Below, piece by piece: positions 1 through 6,628 of a stretch of DNA of 14,784 nucleotides. Source of the DNA: Methylotetracoccus sp. (GTDB lineage: Bacteria > Pseudomonadota > Gammaproteobacteria > Methylococcales > Methylococcaceae); NCBI GenBank assembly GCA_025458755.1, contig JALORT010000008.1, forward strand, positions 1 through 14,784. Direction: 5' to 3'. The notes under the pieces are model-generated. The model was not told where the DNA came from. It did not search any database and saw nothing but the letters and a program-made list of their open reading frames with translations. Position numbers and translations under genes: made by a program. Numbering within the stretch: the stretch's first letter is position 1; each line of letters opens with the position of its first letter.

Positions 1-89
1 TTTCCCCGAGCGAGGCACTCCCGGTCTACTTGCGGGACACAGTGACGCATAAACCCTCGCTGCAAAGCGGCGAACCAAACGGCAGATGA
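1..89 (+). CDS. tsaB: C-terminal fragment of probable TsaB (tRNA t6A synthesis), 5' end outside window
   Basis: The third + frame is open from the window edge to a TGA at 87-89 and encodes 28 residues. They include ALPVYLRDTVTHKP, which resembles the conserved C-terminal end of gammaproteobacterial TsaB (pattern P-V-Y-L-R-x-x-V-A-x-K). TsaB is the non-catalytic partner of TsaD in the complex that transfers the threonylcarbamoyl group to A37 of ANN-decoding tRNAs. Only the tail is visible, so no domain can be checked. It ends 49 bases before yciO, a Sua5/TsaC-family gene, a context that fits the call. The last dozen residues (SLQSGEPNGR) are longer and less basic than the usual tail. An unrelated protein ending in a similar motif cannot be excluded. 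Confidence 0.65.
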   Translation, partial: SPSEALPVYLRDTVTHKPSLQSGEPNGR

Positions 90-138
90 AATCCGAATGT
101 CAGATCCGTGGAACTTCAGGCTGTAGTAGACTACACGG

Positions 139-759
139 ATGGCTCAGTATTTTCAGATCCATCCGCAGAATCCCCAGATTCGGCTGATCCGGCGCGCGGT
201 CGAGATTCTGCTTGGCGGCGGACTGGTGGTGTACCCTACCGATTCCTCGTATGCTCTCGGCTGCCGACTGGACAACAAGGAGGGTTTGGAACGTATCAGG
301 CGCATTCGCATGCTTGAGGAGCAGCATCATTTCACGTTGATTTGCCGGGACCTGTCCCATGTCTCGGCCTTCGCGAAGTTTGGCAACGAGGCGCACCGGT
401 TGATCCGCCAACTTACCCCGGGACCGTTTACCTTTATTCTCCGGGCGACGAAGGAAGTGCCGAGAAGACTGCAGCATCCAAAGGCGAAAACAATCGGTAT
501 TCGGTTGCCAGACAACCCGGTCACGCAGATGCTTCTCGCCGAATTGGGAGAGCCCCTGTTTAACTCCACGTTGATTCCTCCGGACCAGGACGATGCGCTT
601 TCGGATCCCCTGGAAATTCGCGACCGTTTGGAAAAATCCGTCGATCTGATCCTCGATGGTGGCATCGTGACTTACGCGCCCACCACGATCATCGATTTCA
701 CTGAAGACGAGCCCTCGATCCTCCGACAGGGAAGAGGGCTCGTTGATTTCCTCGCGTAA
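139..759 (+). CDS. yciO: YciO, Sua5/YrdC-family protein related to L-threonylcarbamoyladenylate synthase
   Basis: The protein has 206 residues, the full length of YciO, and consists of one YrdC-like domain. It resembles E. coli YciO throughout: it starts MAQYFQIHPQNPQ, then has GGGLVVYPTDSSYALGC (about 26-42), FTLICRDLS, PGPFTFILRATKEVPRR and PTTIIDFTEDEP near the end. The KEVPRR region and the YPTDS strand belong to the family's nucleotide/carbamoyl binding groove. The S-x-N motif of true TsaC/Sua5 is not evident here; the corresponding stretch reads LFNSTLIPPD. E. coli YciO does not replace TsaC, so this is probably a paralogue and not the essential t6A enzyme. The ATG at 139 gives the expected N-terminus, although no clear Shine-Dalgarno precedes it. 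It lies downstream of probable tsaB and 26 bases before the M50 protease gene. Confidence 0.9.
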   Translation: MAQYFQIHPQNPQIRLIRRAVEILLGGGLVVYPTDSSYALGCRLDNKEGLERIRRIRMLEEQHHFTLICRDLSHVSAFAKFGNEAHRLIRQLTPGPFTFILRATKEVPRRLQHPKAKTIGIRLPDNPVTQMLLAELGEPLFNSTLIPPDQDDALSDPLEIRDRLEKSVDLILDGGIVTYAPTTIIDFTEDEPSILRQGRGLVDFLA

Positions 760-785
760 ACCATCACTAGATTGCCACAGCAAAC

Positions 786-1436
786 ATGGTCGAATTCACG
801 CTGGCACAAAAGGTCGCCGTTTGGCTGCTTCCGGTCCTGTTTGCCGTCACCTTGCACGAAGTGGCCCACGGCTATGTGGCGAAGCTGCTCGGAGACAATA
901 CCGCCGAAAGTCTCGGCCGCTTATCGCTGAACCCACTGCGTCACATCGATCTGGTCGGGACCGTGCTGGTACCGGCCTTGCTGATGGCCACCGGCGGATT
1001 TATCTTCGGTTGGGCCAAACCTGTGCCAGTCGATTTCAACCGTTTACGACATCCGAAGCGCGACATGGCGCTGGTGGCGTTCGCCGGGCCTGGCGCCAAT
1101 TTACTCATGGCGGTCATCTGGGCACTGATTGCTCGGCTCGCTCAGGGGCTCAACTTCGAGTTCGTGACCGTTCCGCTGACCTACATGGGTCTGGCGGGTA
1201 TCGGTATCAACGTGGTGCTGGCGCTACTCAATTTGCTCCCGATCCCCCCGTTAGACGGCGGCCGCATCGCCGTAGGCCTGCTGCCGGACAATCTCGCCTT
1301 TCAGATCGCGCGTATTGAGCCGTACGGATTTCTCATTCTGTTGGTGCTGATCTCGACCGGGATGTTGAATAATGTGTTGGGCCTACCGGTCACCATCGTT
1401 CAACGTGCGTTGATGCACGTGGCCGGTGTCGGGTAA
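786..1436 (+). CDS. Site-2 protease family (M50) membrane metalloprotease
   Basis: This 216-residue integral membrane protein has the two zinc-ligand motifs of the M50 family: HEVAH at residues 24-28 in the first hydrophobic segment, and NLLPIPPLDGG with Asp157 in a later one. Several further hydrophobic stretches (about 55-75, 95-120, 130-155 and 178-196) suggest five or six membrane segments. There is no PDZ domain, so it belongs to the short compact S2P group often annotated as 'site-2 protease family protein' and not to the RseP type. Its substrate is unknown. In many gammaproteobacteria this gene lies beside yciO, trpS and scpA. Here trpS is missing from that set, and scpA starts 6 bases after the stop. 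The product name is firm; the physiological role cannot be read from the sequence. Confidence 0.9.
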   Translation: MVEFTLAQKVAVWLLPVLFAVTLHEVAHGYVAKLLGDNTAESLGRLSLNPLRHIDLVGTVLVPALLMATGGFIFGWAKPVPVDFNRLRHPKRDMALVAFAGPGANLLMAVIWALIARLAQGLNFEFVTVPLTYMGLAGIGINVVLALLNLLPIPPLDGGRIAVGLLPDNLAFQIARIEPYGFLILLVLISTGMLNNVLGLPVTIVQRALMHVAGVG

Positions 1437-1442
1437 CGCGCC

Positions 1443-2273
1443 ATGGCGGGGATGACTCAGCCTCCAGCGGCCGAGGCAACGCCGACTCCAGTGGCCGTCG
1501 TGAATGGTAATCCACTGGTTAAGCTGCCGGAGGACCTCTACATTCCGCCGGAAGCCCTAGAGGTTTTCTTGGAGACTTTCGAAGGGCCGCTGGACCTGCT
1601 TCTTTACCTGATTCGACGCCAAAACCTGGATATCCTCGACGTGCCAATTGCCGAGGTGACCCGGCAATACATTGCCTACATCGACATGATGCAGGAAATG
1701 AAAATGGAATTGGCTGCAGAATATCTACTGATGGCCGCGATCCTCGCGGAGATCAAATCGCGCATGCTTTTGCCCAAACCGGAAATCACCGTTGACCAGG
1801 AAGACGATCCGCGCGCCGAATTAGTTCGGCGCCTGCAGGAATACGAGCGATTCAAGAACGCGGCGCAGTGCATCGACCAATTGCCGCGATGGGAGCGGGA
1901 TGTTTTCGGAGTGACGGTCGATGTCAGCAGAATTGAAATTCCAAGGATTCTCCCGACGGTTGATCTGAAGGATGTTCTGTCAGCGTTCCAGGATGTCCTG
2001 AAGCGTGCGGAACAAGTCACTCACCATCAAATTCAGCGAGAACAGCTTTCCGTTCGTGAACGTATGTCGGCGGTACTCAGCCGACTGATGCATGCGGCCT
2101 CGGTCGAGTTCCGGCAGTTGCTTGACGGCAGGGAAGGGCGCCAGGGCGTGATCGTTTCGTTCTTGGCGATTCTGGAGTTGGCCAGGGAAAATCTGGTTGA
2201 GATTGTGCAAGAAGAACCACTCGCCGAGTTGCTGGTGCGGCGACGCGGCGAAGGCGGCGTTCAGTTTCCGTGA
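1443..2273 (+). CDS. scpA: Segregation and condensation protein A (kleisin)
   Basis: This 276-residue kleisin bridges the two heads of SMC and binds ScpB in the chromosome-condensing complex. The family signature appears in the N-terminal third: ETFEGPLDLLLYLIRRQNLD (about 44-63), then DVPIAEVTRQYIAYI and EYLLMAAILAEIKSRMLLP. The middle is a variable linker. The C-terminal winged helix carries GVIVSFLAILELARENLVEI. The first 35 or so residues (Ala/Pro/Thr rich) are a non-conserved extension. A second in-frame ATG at 1452 is preceded by GCGGGG and could be the real start; the difference is only three residues. It starts 6 bases after the protease gene, and its TGA overlaps the GTG start of scpB (GTGA), which implies translational coupling. 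The presence of ScpA implies an SMC-ScpAB condensin in this organism. Confidence 0.94.
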   Translation: MAGMTQPPAAEATPTPVAVVNGNPLVKLPEDLYIPPEALEVFLETFEGPLDLLLYLIRRQNLDILDVPIAEVTRQYIAYIDMMQEMKMELAAEYLLMAAILAEIKSRMLLPKPEITVDQEDDPRAELVRRLQEYERFKNAAQCIDQLPRWERDVFGVTVDVSRIEIPRILPTVDLKDVLSAFQDVLKRAEQVTHHQIQREQLSVRERMSAVLSRLMHAASVEFRQLLDGREGRQGVIVSFLAILELARENLVEIVQEEPLAELLVRRRGEGGVQFP

Positions 2274-2851
2274 ATCTTAAGGAAATCGTGGAAGCGGCAC
2301 TGTTCGCCTCTCCGCGCCCGTTGACGGTCGAGGATTTGGGCCATTTGTTTGACGACAACGAGCGACCCGCTGCGGAAGCGCTCTCGACGGCATTGGCGGA
2401 ACTGACCCGTGACTACGAAAATCGACCGGTGCAGTTGCAGCCTGTCGCCAGCGGCTATCGCTTTCAGGTGCGCGCCGCGTTCTCGCCGTGGGTGTCACGG
2501 CTTTTCCAGGAGAAGCCGGCACGCTATTCCCGCGCGCTGTTCGAAACGTTGGCGATCATCGCCTATAGGCAACCAGTGACGCGTGGTGAAATCGAAGAGA
2601 TCCGCGGCGTCACTGTCACCTCCAACATCATTCGCACCTTGCTGGAACGGGATTGGGTCAGCGTCGTCGGCCACCGCGAGTTGCCGGGCCGCCCGGCACT
2701 GTATGCGACGACCAGAGAATTCCTCAACTACTTCAATCTGCAGTCCCTCGACCAACTTCCTCCTTTAATGACGTTTGGCCAAGACGAGTGGCCGGTATCC
2801 GCAACGCTCGCCGACGCTTCGACCGTGCCGAGTCCGGAAGATGTCGGATAG
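2270..2851 (+). CDS. scpB: Segregation and condensation protein B
   Basis: This 193-residue protein starts with GTG inside the scpA stop (4-base GTGA overlap). It has the two winged-helix domains of ScpB. The N-terminal part reads LKEIVEAALFASPRPLTVEDL. The second domain contains ALFETLAIIAYRQPVTRGEI (about 89-108), then IRGVTVTSNIIRTLLERDWV and GRPALYATTREFLNYFNLQSL, the most conserved stretch of the family. ScpB dimers bind the ScpA linker and stabilise the SMC complex. The C-terminal tail after about residue 165 is not conserved and overlaps rluB by 11 bases, so scpA, scpB and rluB are probably co-translated. The length fits the family (roughly 180-290 residues). Confidence 0.94.
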   Translation: MNLKEIVEAALFASPRPLTVEDLGHLFDDNERPAAEALSTALAELTRDYENRPVQLQPVASGYRFQVRAAFSPWVSRLFQEKPARYSRALFETLAIIAYRQPVTRGEIEEIRGVTVTSNIIRTLLERDWVSVVGHRELPGRPALYATTREFLNYFNLQSLDQLPPLMTFGQDEWPVSATLADASTVPSPEDVG

Positions 2852-3722
2852 CCCACGTCCGGCCCCGGACTCATCCAGTGTGACCGAAGATTCCGACGAG
2901 ACCAGCGGTCGTGTACAGAAGATGCTGGCGAGGGCAGGTTTGGGCTCGAGAAGGCAGATCGAACAGTGGATTACCGACGGCAAGGTGTTCATCAACGGGC
3001 GCATGGCCAAACTCGGGGATCGCTGCGGTCTGACTGACCGGGTGATCTTGAACGGCCATCAGATCAACCTAATCAAGCGCGGCTCGGTACCGACACGCGT
3101 GTTGCTTTACCATAAACCCGCCGGCGAAGCGGTTACGCGACGTGATCCTGAGGGGCGTCCGGTCATCTTCACTCAACTCCCCAAGTTGGAAACCGGACGC
3201 TGGGTCGCTGTAGGCAGACTAGACATCGCGACGCAGGGTCTGCTGTTGGTCACAACGAACGGCGAACTCGCAAACCGCCTGATGCACCCAGGACGCCAGA
3301 TCGAACGTGAGTACGCGGTGCGGATTTTTGGCCACGTCAGCGACGCACTGCTGAACAGACTAATCGATGGCGTGCCGCTCGAGGATGGTCCGGCTCACTT
3401 CGAAAAGGTGGAACCGGCTGGCGGCGACGGCGCCAACCAGTGGTTTCACGTCGTCGTGACGGAAGGACGTAATCGTCTCGTGCGCCGTTTGTGGGAATCC
3501 CAAAGCGTCACGGTCAGCCGTTTGATCCGTTTGCGGTTCGGCGAGATCAGACTGCCTGCCAGACTGAAGGCGCGAACGTTCAGAGAACTTCAACCGGAGG
3601 AACTTGCGCGATTGATGCGTTCCGTGGGGTTAACGGAAGCCAAGGACCAATCAGCAAAGCGACGTTCGGGCAAAGTTGCCCACAAGACGTCCGCTGGGCA
3701 AGACCAAAGACCGCGGAAGTGA
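2841..3722 (+). CDS. rluB: 23S rRNA pseudouridine(2605) synthase RluB
   Basis: This 293-residue enzyme isomerises a uridine in helix 80 of 23S rRNA (U2605 in E. coli). It has an N-terminal S4 RNA-binding domain (RVQKMLARAGLGSRRQIEQW, about 24-43) and an RsuA/RluB-type catalytic domain. The catalytic aspartate is Asp128 in GRLDIATQGLLLVT, followed by GELANRLMHPGRQIEREYAV. The later motif GRNRLVRRLWESQSVTVSRL is also typical of the family. The reading frame stays open upstream to 2775, but the ATG at 2841 is preferred: it gives MSDSPRPAPDSS before the S4 domain and only an 11-base overlap with scpB. The other option would extend into scpB coding sequence with no homology. The basic C-terminal tail (about 270-293, K/R rich) is typical of RluB. 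It is the last gene on the + strand here. Confidence 0.93.
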   Translation: MSDSPRPAPDSSSVTEDSDETSGRVQKMLARAGLGSRRQIEQWITDGKVFINGRMAKLGDRCGLTDRVILNGHQINLIKRGSVPTRVLLYHKPAGEAVTRRDPEGRPVIFTQLPKLETGRWVAVGRLDIATQGLLLVTTNGELANRLMHPGRQIEREYAVRIFGHVSDALLNRLIDGVPLEDGPAHFEKVEPAGGDGANQWFHVVVTEGRNRLVRRLWESQSVTVSRLIRLRFGEIRLPARLKARTFRELQPEELARLMRSVGLTEAKDQSAKRRSGKVAHKTSAGQDQRPRK

Positions 3723-3828
3723 AATGCTCGAGGAGGTTCGCCGTGGAGCACGATCCTCGGCGATGATTTAACATAATATATATTATGCGCATTTAACGGC
3801 GTCTTTGCAGGATGACGCTATCGGCCGG
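3723..3828. other. Convergent-gene spacer with weak hairpins
   Basis: This 106-base spacer lies between the stop of rluB (+) and the stop of the lytic transglycosylase gene (-). It holds no gene. It has a 6-base stem with a long loop (CGAGGA at 3729-3734 with TCCTCG at 3754-3759), a 5-base stem (GCGTC at 3799-3803 with GACGC at 3814-3818), and the AT palindrome described separately. None has the long GC stem plus T-run of a confident intrinsic terminator, so how the converging transcripts end is not obvious. Confidence 0.5.
3772..3787. repeat. 16-base perfect AT palindrome between convergent genes
   Basis: CATAATATATATTATG is self-complementary over all 16 bases. It stands out sharply from the GC-rich surroundings. 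Its position between two gene 3' ends argues against a promoter operator. It could help terminate transcription on both strands or simply be an easily melted AT tract. Confidence 0.6.
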
Positions 3829-4473
3829 TCAGTTCATCCGGCGATAGTAGTCCAGCACGCGAACAACGTAGTCACGCGTTTCCTGGAATGGGGGGACCTG
3901 ATAACCGTGACGTATGACATTATTTTCTCCCGAATTGTAGGCGGCGACCGCAAGTCGGACGTCCGATTGGAACATATCCAGCAGGTCGCTCAGATAGCGC
4001 GCCCCGCCTTCGATATTTTCCACTGGGTCAAGCCTGTCCCGCACTCCGTAGCGTGTTGCGGTGGCCGGCATCAGTTGCATCAGTCCCGCGGCTCCCTTGA
4101 CGGAAACCGCATTCGGGTTGTACGCCGATTCGGCACGAATCACAGCATGTAGCAAGGCGGGATCCAACCTGTATTTGTTGGCCGCAGCATTGATCAGGCC
4201 CGCAAAATTTTGCCGTTTTCTTTCCAGGAATGGTGACGCCGTGCGCGTCGTCGAAGACGCGAGGCTGGACCTCGCCGTCTTCGACTGAGTGATCAAGCTG
4301 GGAACGATGGTCACCGGTGATCGAATGATCCGCCGATACCCTGCGTGACTGGGGCGATCCGTGTAAAAGACATGTCCTGCACTGTCGATGAACTTGTAAA
4401 TATCCGCGAACGTACTCTTGCTGTGCCCAAGGACGACGGCGCTGATAAGAACGGTGTAAACAAATCTCCGCAT
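3829..4473 (-). CDS. Exported lytic transglycosylase with DUF4124 domain
   Basis: This 214-residue protein begins with a signal peptide (MRRFVYTVLISAVVLG..., probable cleavage after Ala23 in STFA-DIY). A DUF4124-type segment follows at about 24-50 (IYKFIDSAGHVFYTDRP). The C-terminal half is a family 1 SLT domain: catalytic Glu115 in AVIRAESAYNPNAVS, then GAAGLMQLMPATATRYGV and AAYNSGENNV. It should cleave peptidoglycan glycan strands in the periplasm, releasing 1,6-anhydro-muropeptides. The start at 4473 is chosen because the signal peptide begins there and AGAGG lies 10 bases upstream. The frame is open much further upstream, but that extension runs into the neighbouring gene and shows no homology. 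It lies downstream of the ComEA-like gene, from which a good terminator separates it, so it probably has its own promoter in 4474-4662. Confidence 0.9.
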   Translation of the reverse strand: MRRFVYTVLISAVVLGHSKSTFADIYKFIDSAGHVFYTDRPSHAGYRRIIRSPVTIVPSLITQSKTARSSLASSTTRTASPFLERKRQNFAGLINAAANKYRLDPALLHAVIRAESAYNPNAVSVKGAAGLMQLMPATATRYGVRDRLDPVENIEGGARYLSDLLDMFQSDVRLAVAAYNSGENNVIRHGYQVPPFQETRDYVVRVLDYYRRMN

Positions 4474-4483
4474 CCCCCGTATT

Positions 4484-4488
4484 CCTCT
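4484..4488 (-). promoter_or_regulatory. Shine-Dalgarno deciding the transglycosylase start
   Basis: AGAGG on the - strand lies 10 bases upstream of the ATG at 4473. A GGGGG run directly before the ATG is a less well placed alternative. This site supports the short, signal-peptide-bearing start over the long open extension. Confidence 0.5.
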
Positions 4489-4524
4489 GTTACGTGACGG
4501 AAGAATCACTAGAACACTTCCCAG

Positions 4525-4552
4525 TTTGGCATTATTGAAGGAGTTTGCCAAA
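4525..4552. repeat. TTTGGCA...TGCCAAA inverted repeat upstream of the transglycosylase gene
   Basis: Two 7-base arms, TTTGGCA (4525-4531) and TGCCAAA (4546-4552), are separated by 14 bases and lie 52-79 bases upstream of the ATG. The - strand arm TTGGCA also resembles a -35 box. Related half-sites (TGCCAA, TTTGG) occur again around 4616-4630. It could be an operator, but no convincing -10 box is evident, so this is only a pattern. Confidence 0.3.
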
Positions 4553-4662
4553 GCCTCGTCAAGGCGACAAGTCTGGCGAACGATGAATTGGGGTGATGAT
4601 GGGTTTTCGCGCTCTGCCAACCGCCTTTGGTAGCCCATCAACTGGGTGCGATTGCAGGAACT

Positions 4663-4695
4663 GAAAACAGAACAGGCCCCCGCGGGAGCCTGTTT
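4663..4695 (-). terminator. Intrinsic terminator after the ComEA-like gene
   Basis: On the - strand, 20 bases past the stop, AACAGGC-t-CCC / GCG / GGG-GCCTGTT forms a GC-rich stem of about ten pairs with a single bulge, followed by CTGTTTTC. Stem, position and T-rich tail fit a Rho-independent terminator for the gene ending at 4715. The + strand also has a short T-rich stretch after the stem (TGTTTGTTATT), but no + strand gene needs it. Confidence 0.75.
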
Positions 4696-4714
4696 GTTAT
4701 TGGATTGAAACGGT

Positions 4715-5014
4715 CTATTTTTTTGAAGGTTCCGTCGGTTGCACCGCCTGACCAATGGTGATCTTGTCCCGATTCTTGTCAATGATGCTTGACTTGATGC
4801 CCTTGACTCGAGCCAAATCGTCAATCGATTTGAATTGCCCGTTCTGTTCACGATCTTGAACAATCGCAGCCGCCTTGACTTTTCCGACACCCACCATCGC
4901 CTCGGAAATCTGTTCGGCGTTAGCCGAATTGATGTCCACTGGTTCGGCAAAAGCGATGGAAAATCCGAAGGCAAGCACCAACAAGACAAAGAGCCGCCGA
5001 CATAATGCAGTCAT
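4715..5014 (-). CDS. Small exported helix-hairpin-helix protein, ComEA family
   Basis: This 99-residue protein has a signal peptide (MTALCRRLFVLLVLAFGFS..., likely cleaved after the AFA at about residue 23). A single ComEA-type helix-hairpin-helix unit follows: VDINSANAEQISEAMVGVGK, then AAIVQDREQNGQFKSIDDLA and VKGIKSSIIDKNRDKITI. The G-V-G and K-G-I hairpins are the non-specific DNA-contact turns of the fold. Relatives bind DNA in the periplasm during natural transformation, but many gammaproteobacteria encode such short proteins (E. coli YbaV type) with no proven role. The start at 5014 is chosen because GGAGT lies 6 bases upstream and the signal peptide begins there. The frame is open further upstream without homology. 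The C-terminus PTEPSKK is a short polar tail. It is probably monocistronic: a leader of 166 bases upstream and a terminator downstream. Confidence 0.88.
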   Translation of the reverse strand: MTALCRRLFVLLVLAFGFSIAFAEPVDINSANAEQISEAMVGVGKVKAAAIVQDREQNGQFKSIDDLARVKGIKSSIIDKNRDKITIGQAVQPTEPSKK

Positions 5015-5180
5015 AGCCTTACTCCTATAACTTAACGAACAGAGATGACGGTTATGGCCCGACACGCGTTCCTGTAAATGGGGTGTCAGAGCCAACGGGA
5101 GTAAGCCTAGTCTATAATCTGGGATTGAAAGTTGACGTACGCCGGGAAAAACCGGCCTTTTGTCGGCGATGTGAAGACGG
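5015..5180. other. Leader region between lapB and the ComEA-like gene
   Basis: No gene is seen here. The + strand contains a perfect TATAAT (5113-5118), and the - strand across the same bases reads ATTATAGACT, a possible -10 for the ComEA-like gene. No good -35 hexamer is found at 16-18 bases for either orientation. A hairpin GCCGG-gaaaaa-CCGGC (5141-5156) lies 25 bases past the lapB stop. Its T-run (CTTTT, 5157-5161) is on the + strand side, the wrong orientation for lapB. Confidence 0.35.
5021..5025 (-). promoter_or_regulatory. Shine-Dalgarno of the ComEA-like gene
   Basis: GGAGT on the - strand lies 6 bases upstream of the ATG at 5014, followed by AAGGCT. It fixes the start at the signal peptide and rejects the 27-codon upstream extension of the frame. 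Confidence 0.7.
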
Positions 5181-6335
5181 TCAATGCTTTGGCTTGATCG
5201 TTTCCCATCCGTGGCAGGATGGACAGTTCCAATGAAGTTCTCTGGCTTGAAATCCGCAGCGATGGCATCGATATCGTGCAGGGTCCGAGGTGGGATCGGG
5301 TAGAGCCTGAAGAATCAGATGCAACGCCTCGCGTTGAGCACCTTCCGCGCTGCGAAGGAGAAGCATAACGAGCTTGCGCGACAACTTCAGTGACGGTGTG
5401 CGCCCAAGGGCCTCTTGCACGAAGGCGATCGCCCCGTTGATGTCATCGCTGCATTTCAGCCGCTCCACCAGCATACAAGCTGCATCTTCACTGCCGTGCT
5501 GCAAATAAGCATGGCGCAGATAGTTGTTGAAATCATCGTCACCCTGCATTCCCTTGAAGCATGAAGCGACCAGATCAAGAATCTCGGAAACGAACGCGGC
5601 GTCTTGCCGTTCCACCTGGCTGAGCACACCCAGCGCGTCGGCCCAGGCGGCAGACTCGACCAATAACGCCCCCATGCCCATCGTCGCCCTGACACAGTGC
5701 GCATCCTCCTCCAGTGCGGTTCGAAGAAGTCGCCATGCCCCCTCGGAATCACCGGCAGTCAGCGCGTTGTCAGCCAGCTCACAGTAGAATTGTGCGACCG
5801 TTTCTCCATGCGGGAGCTTCTGGATCCGCCGAAGTTGTCGCGCACACTCGATGGCTTGCCACCAGTCGCGCTCCCGTTGGTAAATCTTCAGCAGTTGGCG
5901 CAAAGCCTCCGCTCGATAACGTTCCGTTTCGAGTAGAGCCTTGAACGCGGTTTCGGCCCGGTCCAGCAATCCCGCCGCGAGATAGTCCATTCCAAGCTGG
6001 TAGGACACGAACTCGACCTGATCCTTGGTTAGACCGGCTAGGCTTGATAGATTCTCGTGCAGCGCGAGAGCCTTCTCTACCAGGCCCTTCTTACGAAAGA
6101 GGTGACCCAAGGCTAAGCGAAGCTCGAACCCCTCACCATCCGAGTGAATTACCGGAGACAAGGCTTCGAGCGCTTCGTCAACTTTGTCTTGAAGAAGAAA
6201 GCCAACGCCGCGTGTGTAGGATTCGTGGAATGCTTTCGCACGATGACGGAGATAGTCCGATCGATACCGCCTCTGCGCCGCATACCACCCGGATGCGGCG
6301 GCAACGGGAAGAAGAAAAGCTAATAATTCGAGCAT
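5181..6335 (-). CDS. lapB: Lipopolysaccharide assembly protein B (LapB/YciM)
   Basis: This 384-residue protein matches E. coli LapB (389) in length and layout. It has an N-terminal membrane anchor (MLELLAFLLPVAAASGWYAA), a basic juxtamembrane segment (RRYRSDYLRHR), then tetratricopeptide repeats covering about 40-340. It ends in a rubredoxin-like metal knuckle with Cys357, Cys360, Cys371 and Cys374 (YRCHRCGF and NCPSCHGW). In E. coli, LapB is anchored in the inner membrane facing the cytoplasm and delivers LpxC to FtsH, limiting lipid A synthesis. The start at 6335 is set by the membrane anchor. The frame is open a further 90 codons without recognisable content. No Shine-Dalgarno precedes the ATG; the bases before it read GCCTCCTAC. 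Its usual partner lapA, normally directly upstream, is not found. It ends the ihfB-side unit on this strand. Confidence 0.94.
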   Translation of the reverse strand: MLELLAFLLPVAAASGWYAAQRRYRSDYLRHRAKAFHESYTRGVGFLLQDKVDEALEALSPVIHSDGEGFELRLALGHLFRKKGLVEKALALHENLSSLAGLTKDQVEFVSYQLGMDYLAAGLLDRAETAFKALLETERYRAEALRQLLKIYQRERDWWQAIECARQLRRIQKLPHGETVAQFYCELADNALTAGDSEGAWRLLRTALEEDAHCVRATMGMGALLVESAAWADALGVLSQVERQDAAFVSEILDLVASCFKGMQGDDDFNNYLRHAYLQHGSEDAACMLVERLKCSDDINGAIAFVQEALGRTPSLKLSRKLVMLLLRSAEGAQREALHLILQALPDPTSDPARYRCHRCGFQARELHWNCPSCHGWETIKPKH

Positions 6336-6628
6336 GTAGGAGGCGGAAGGACTTCCATCGACGACGTTCTTGGTTTCTTCGCACCCTATAGTGTACGACG
6401 CCCTGACTGGCTGGTGGGGCTGAAGGGACCGCCAAGGGGGAAACCACAGCAGCTTTCGGGCGGGGAAGCACATGTCGAACGCATGCGCCGCCCGCGAGGA
6501 CCGTATTGGACGATGGAAGGGCGGAAATCGGGGGGCTACCGCGTCAGCTTTAGCCAACCCAACTGTGCCGGCCGGTCTACACAGTTGAGCAGCCGTCAGG
6601 CGCAAATCCGGATGTGCTGTGTCTACCT
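6336..6628. other. 293-base gap between ihfB and lapB, where lapA is usually found
   Basis: I find no convincing gene on either strand. The three - strand frames show no hydrophobic LapA-like protein (two membrane helices, about 90-100 residues); the open frame continuous with lapB is Pro/Arg/Ala rich and looks like non-coding sequence. The - strand has CGTACACTATAGGGTG around 6383-6398, where TACACT could be a -10 box about 55 bases before the lapB ATG, but no good -35 accompanies it. The gap may hold the lapB promoter and a leader. Confidence 0.45.

Noticed and set aside
100..783. 227-residue - strand open frame opposite yciO
   Set aside because: It is a shadow of yciO, which has clear family motifs on the + strand.
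4474..4989. Long - strand open frame continuous with the transglycosylase gene (would give 386 residues)
   Set aside because: The signal peptide and Shine-Dalgarno place the start at 4473, and the extension overlaps the real ComEA-like gene in another frame and crosses its terminator.
6410..6450. Possible sigma-32 type promoter (CTTGGCG ... CCCCACCA) upstream of lapB
   Set aside because: The spacing is only about 10 bases and both boxes match poorly, so it is not distinguishable from GC-rich chance.
6336..6605. 90-codon upstream extension of lapB
   Set aside because: It shows no homology or membrane pattern, and LapB's N-terminal anchor begins at the ATG at 6335.
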